From the NCBI GenBank assembly GCA_022448315.1, contig JAKVCA010000003.1, positions 1 to 64,000 on the forward strand: a DNA stretch of 64,000 bases. The letters run 5' to 3'. This DNA comes from Pirellulaceae bacterium. Its GTDB lineage: Bacteria; Planctomycetota; Planctomycetia; Pirellulales; Pirellulaceae. Numbering within the stretch: the first letter of the stretch is position 1; each line of letters starts with the position of its first letter. This document shows positions 62,529-64,000 of this stretch, in pieces. The notes beneath the pieces are model-generated. The model searched no databases. It was not told the DNA's origin and saw nothing but the letters and a program-made list of their open reading frames with translations. Position numbers and translations under genes: made by a program.

Positions 62529-63170
62529 TCAGGCCGCAGATTCTTCAGCCTTACCACCGCGAAGCTGATCCATCGCCGCCTTTGATACCAACATGCAATC
62601 CGGACGAAGTACCGCGAGGGCATTCAGATCAGACGCTGGCAACACCTCAACCCCAGGAATGTTCCGGGCACTTCGATAAACAACCCGGTTCACACCCTCG
62701 GTTGCGATCAACGCCGTCTTTCCGCCCAACGACAACGCATTGAGCAGATCCACCACCTGGCGAGTCTTGATTTCATCAAAATTCAGATCGTCAACCACGA
62801 CCACCTGCTTCCCAGTAATCTTCCCAGCGATCGCCATTTTTGTCGCAGACTTAACCGCTTTCCGGTTCAGCCGGTACGAATAATCACGATTCGCTTTCGC
62901 GTGAATGTGACCACCGCCCCGCCGGGTGCCACTCTTACGAGATCCAGCACGGGCGTTTCCCGTACCTTTCTGGCGATACAACTTTTTGGTCGAACCCGCG
63001 ACTTCGCCACGGGTTTTTGTTTTGTGGGCACCAAGACGACGATTCGCTTGGTACATCACCACCGCATCGTGCAGCAACTGACGATTAATCTTGGGTGCAA
63101 TTTCCGCGGGATCCACCTCATAGGTCCCCACTTCTTTGCCCGTCTTGTCATAAACCGGAAGGCTTATCAT
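62529..63170 (-). CDS. rplD: 50S ribosomal protein L4
   Basis: A 213-residue L4. The tunnel loop is visible as KLYRQKGTGNARAGSRKSGT and RRGGGHIHAKANRDYSYRLN. The N-terminus is MISLPVYDKTGKEVG. ATG 63170 is the family-like start; the frame extends to 63185. In some bacteria L4 represses the S10 operon through the leader RNA; the leader here lies outside the window. Confidence 0.96.
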   Translation of the reverse strand: MISLPVYDKTGKEVGTYEVDPAEIAPKINRQLLHDAVVMYQANRRLGAHKTKTRGEVAGSTKKLYRQKGTGNARAGSRKSGTRRGGGHIHAKANRDYSYRLNRKAVKSATKMAIAGKITGKQVVVVDDLNFDEIKTRQVVDLLNALSLGGKTALIATEGVNRVVYRSARNIPGVEVLPASDLNALAVLRPDCMLVSKAAMDQLRGGKAEESAA

Positions 63171-63218
63171 GACTTCTAACACCACTATTTTAACGAACCA
63201 CCAAGATCCAAAACCGCA

Positions 63219-63932
63219 TCAACCAAGCTTATTGGTCTCACGCACGACCAACAAACCTCCGTTTGGCCCTGGCACTGCACCACGCACCAAAAGCAAACCG
63301 TTTTCGCTATCCACCCGAACCACTTTCAGGTTTCGAGTGGTGATCTGAGCATTCCCATACTGCCCAGACATCCGCTTACCCTTGATCGTACGACTCGGAT
63401 AGGCACTCATTCCCGTACCACCCGCATGCCGATGAACCTTCTTGACGCCGTGGGTTGCACGCTGCCCCGAGAAGTTATGCCGCTTCATCACGCCAGCGAA
63501 ACCGCGACCCTTCGACGTCCCGACAATATCGACTGCCGCTACACCCTCAAGGACATCAACACAAACTTCCTGCCCGACTTCGTAACCCTCAGCTGACCCA
63601 CGCAACTCGCGAACAAACCGCTTTGGCTCGCAATCCGCCTTCGGAGTCGATTCAACGCCCGCTGCCTGCCGGCCCTTGGACCGCTTACTGGCAATCGCTG
63701 CAACATGACCACGCTCGCTTCGAGACGCAGAACTTTGACGAGACCGCTTGCCCTGAGGCCGCTTTTTATCCAGATACCCCAACTGAACCGCTTCGTAACC
63801 ATCCCGATCCAAGGTTCGCACCTGCAGCACGTTACAGGGCCCCGCTTGCACAACCGTTACAGGGACCACCGTTCCGTCTTCGGTGTAGACCTGCGTCATG
63901 CCGACCTTGCGGCCGAGTATACCCTTCGCCAT
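63219..63932 (-). CDS. rplC: 50S ribosomal protein L3
   Basis: A 237-residue L3. It begins MAKGILGRKVGMTQVYTEDG, and the signature is FAGVMKRHNFSGQRATHGVK and HRHAGGTGMSAYPSRTIKGK. A Lys/Arg/Ser-rich segment near residues 55-100 (with SRQSSASRSERGHVAAIASK) makes it longer than the usual 205-215 residues. ATG 63932 is preferred over the in-frame 63974. rpsJ, which usually precedes it, is not visible in the last 68 bases of the window. Confidence 0.96.
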   Translation of the reverse strand: MAKGILGRKVGMTQVYTEDGTVVPVTVVQAGPCNVLQVRTLDRDGYEAVQLGYLDKKRPQGKRSRQSSASRSERGHVAAIASKRSKGRQAAGVESTPKADCEPKRFVRELRGSAEGYEVGQEVCVDVLEGVAAVDIVGTSKGRGFAGVMKRHNFSGQRATHGVKKVHRHAGGTGMSAYPSRTIKGKRMSGQYGNAQITTRNLKVVRVDSENGLLLVRGAVPGPNGGLLVVRETNKLG

Positions 63933-64000
63933 GGCGATATTACCTCTTGGATCAAGCTTTACGACTGGGAGCAACGAGCTGCACGCCCGAACTTACCCAG

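Noticed and set aside
1..64000. CRISPR arrays, prophage, insertion sequences, tRNA or rRNA genes
   Set aside because: I looked for spaced repeats, transposase or integrase motifs and tRNA-like folds while reading and saw none. A dedicated RNA search could still find a small RNA.

Overview
The window looks like chromosomal DNA of a planctomycete, probably of the Pirellulales/Rhodopirellula type. This is an inference from gene content. Three kinds of large secreted protein typical of that phylum are present: a DUF1549/DUF1553 cytochrome with a LamG domain, two DUF1501 proteins, and a 1183-residue PVC-type CxxCH heme protein. The ribosomal gene cluster also has planctomycete-like losses and a split. 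I see no phage genes, insertion sequences, CRISPR arrays, rRNA or tRNA genes, so this is core-like chromosome rather than a mobile region.

Layout, left to right. 0.4-5 kb (+): a secreted cytochrome/DUF1501 pair. 5.1-9.1 kb (-): a 1337-residue exported protein with a possible glycoside-hydrolase-like barrel. 9.7-13.3 kb (+): a 1191-residue protein that I read as pyrophosphate-dependent PEP carboxykinase. 13.3-18.1 kb (-): a small membrane protein, an HPPK (folK) with an extra C-terminal domain, a TatD nuclease, ilvN-ilvC with a clear terminator, and a Rieske ferredoxin. 18.3-29.7 kb (+): a MazG-like pyrophosphohydrolase, a membrane protein/ABC ATPase pair, glutamate dehydrogenase, a membrane MutS-like ATPase, a phospholipase-D-type protein and the large heme protein. 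30.1-33.7 kb (+): a type I secretion ABC transporter and its HlyD adaptor. 34.2-43.9 kb: cysK with a strong terminator, leucyl aminopeptidase on the other strand, a UbiD-type decarboxylase, an SDR oxidoreductase, a thioredoxin-fold protein without its cysteines, a second DUF1501 protein and a coiled-coil membrane protein. 44-51 kb (-): mutY, an anti-sigma-like membrane protein, an ECF sigma factor, lgt, panC and an EEP-family hydrolase. 51.2-52.9 kb (+): one unknown protein and map.

53-63.9 kb (-): the S10 and spc ribosomal clusters run in the order rplC, rplD, rplW, rplB, rpsS, rplV, rpsC, rplP, rpmC, rpsQ, rplN, rplE, rpsN, rpsH, rplF, rplR, rpsE, rplO, secY, adk. Two usual members are absent from their expected places: rplX (L24) between rplN and rplE, and rpmD (L30) between rpsE and rplO. 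The cluster stops after adk. The next gene, map, lies on the opposite strand, and infA, rpmJ, rpsM, rpsK, rpsD, rpoA and rplQ do not follow.

Most of the window serves housekeeping: translation, protein export, branched-chain amino acid, cysteine, pantothenate and folate synthesis, and central carbon metabolism. The secreted multi-domain proteins are the lineage-specific part. The points most worth checking are the PPi-type PEPCK candidate, the missing rplX with a hairpin in its place, the 62-base out-of-frame overlap of rpsC and rplP, MutY with Glu at the usual catalytic Asp position, the serine-substituted thioredoxin-fold protein, and the type I exporter without a visible cargo.
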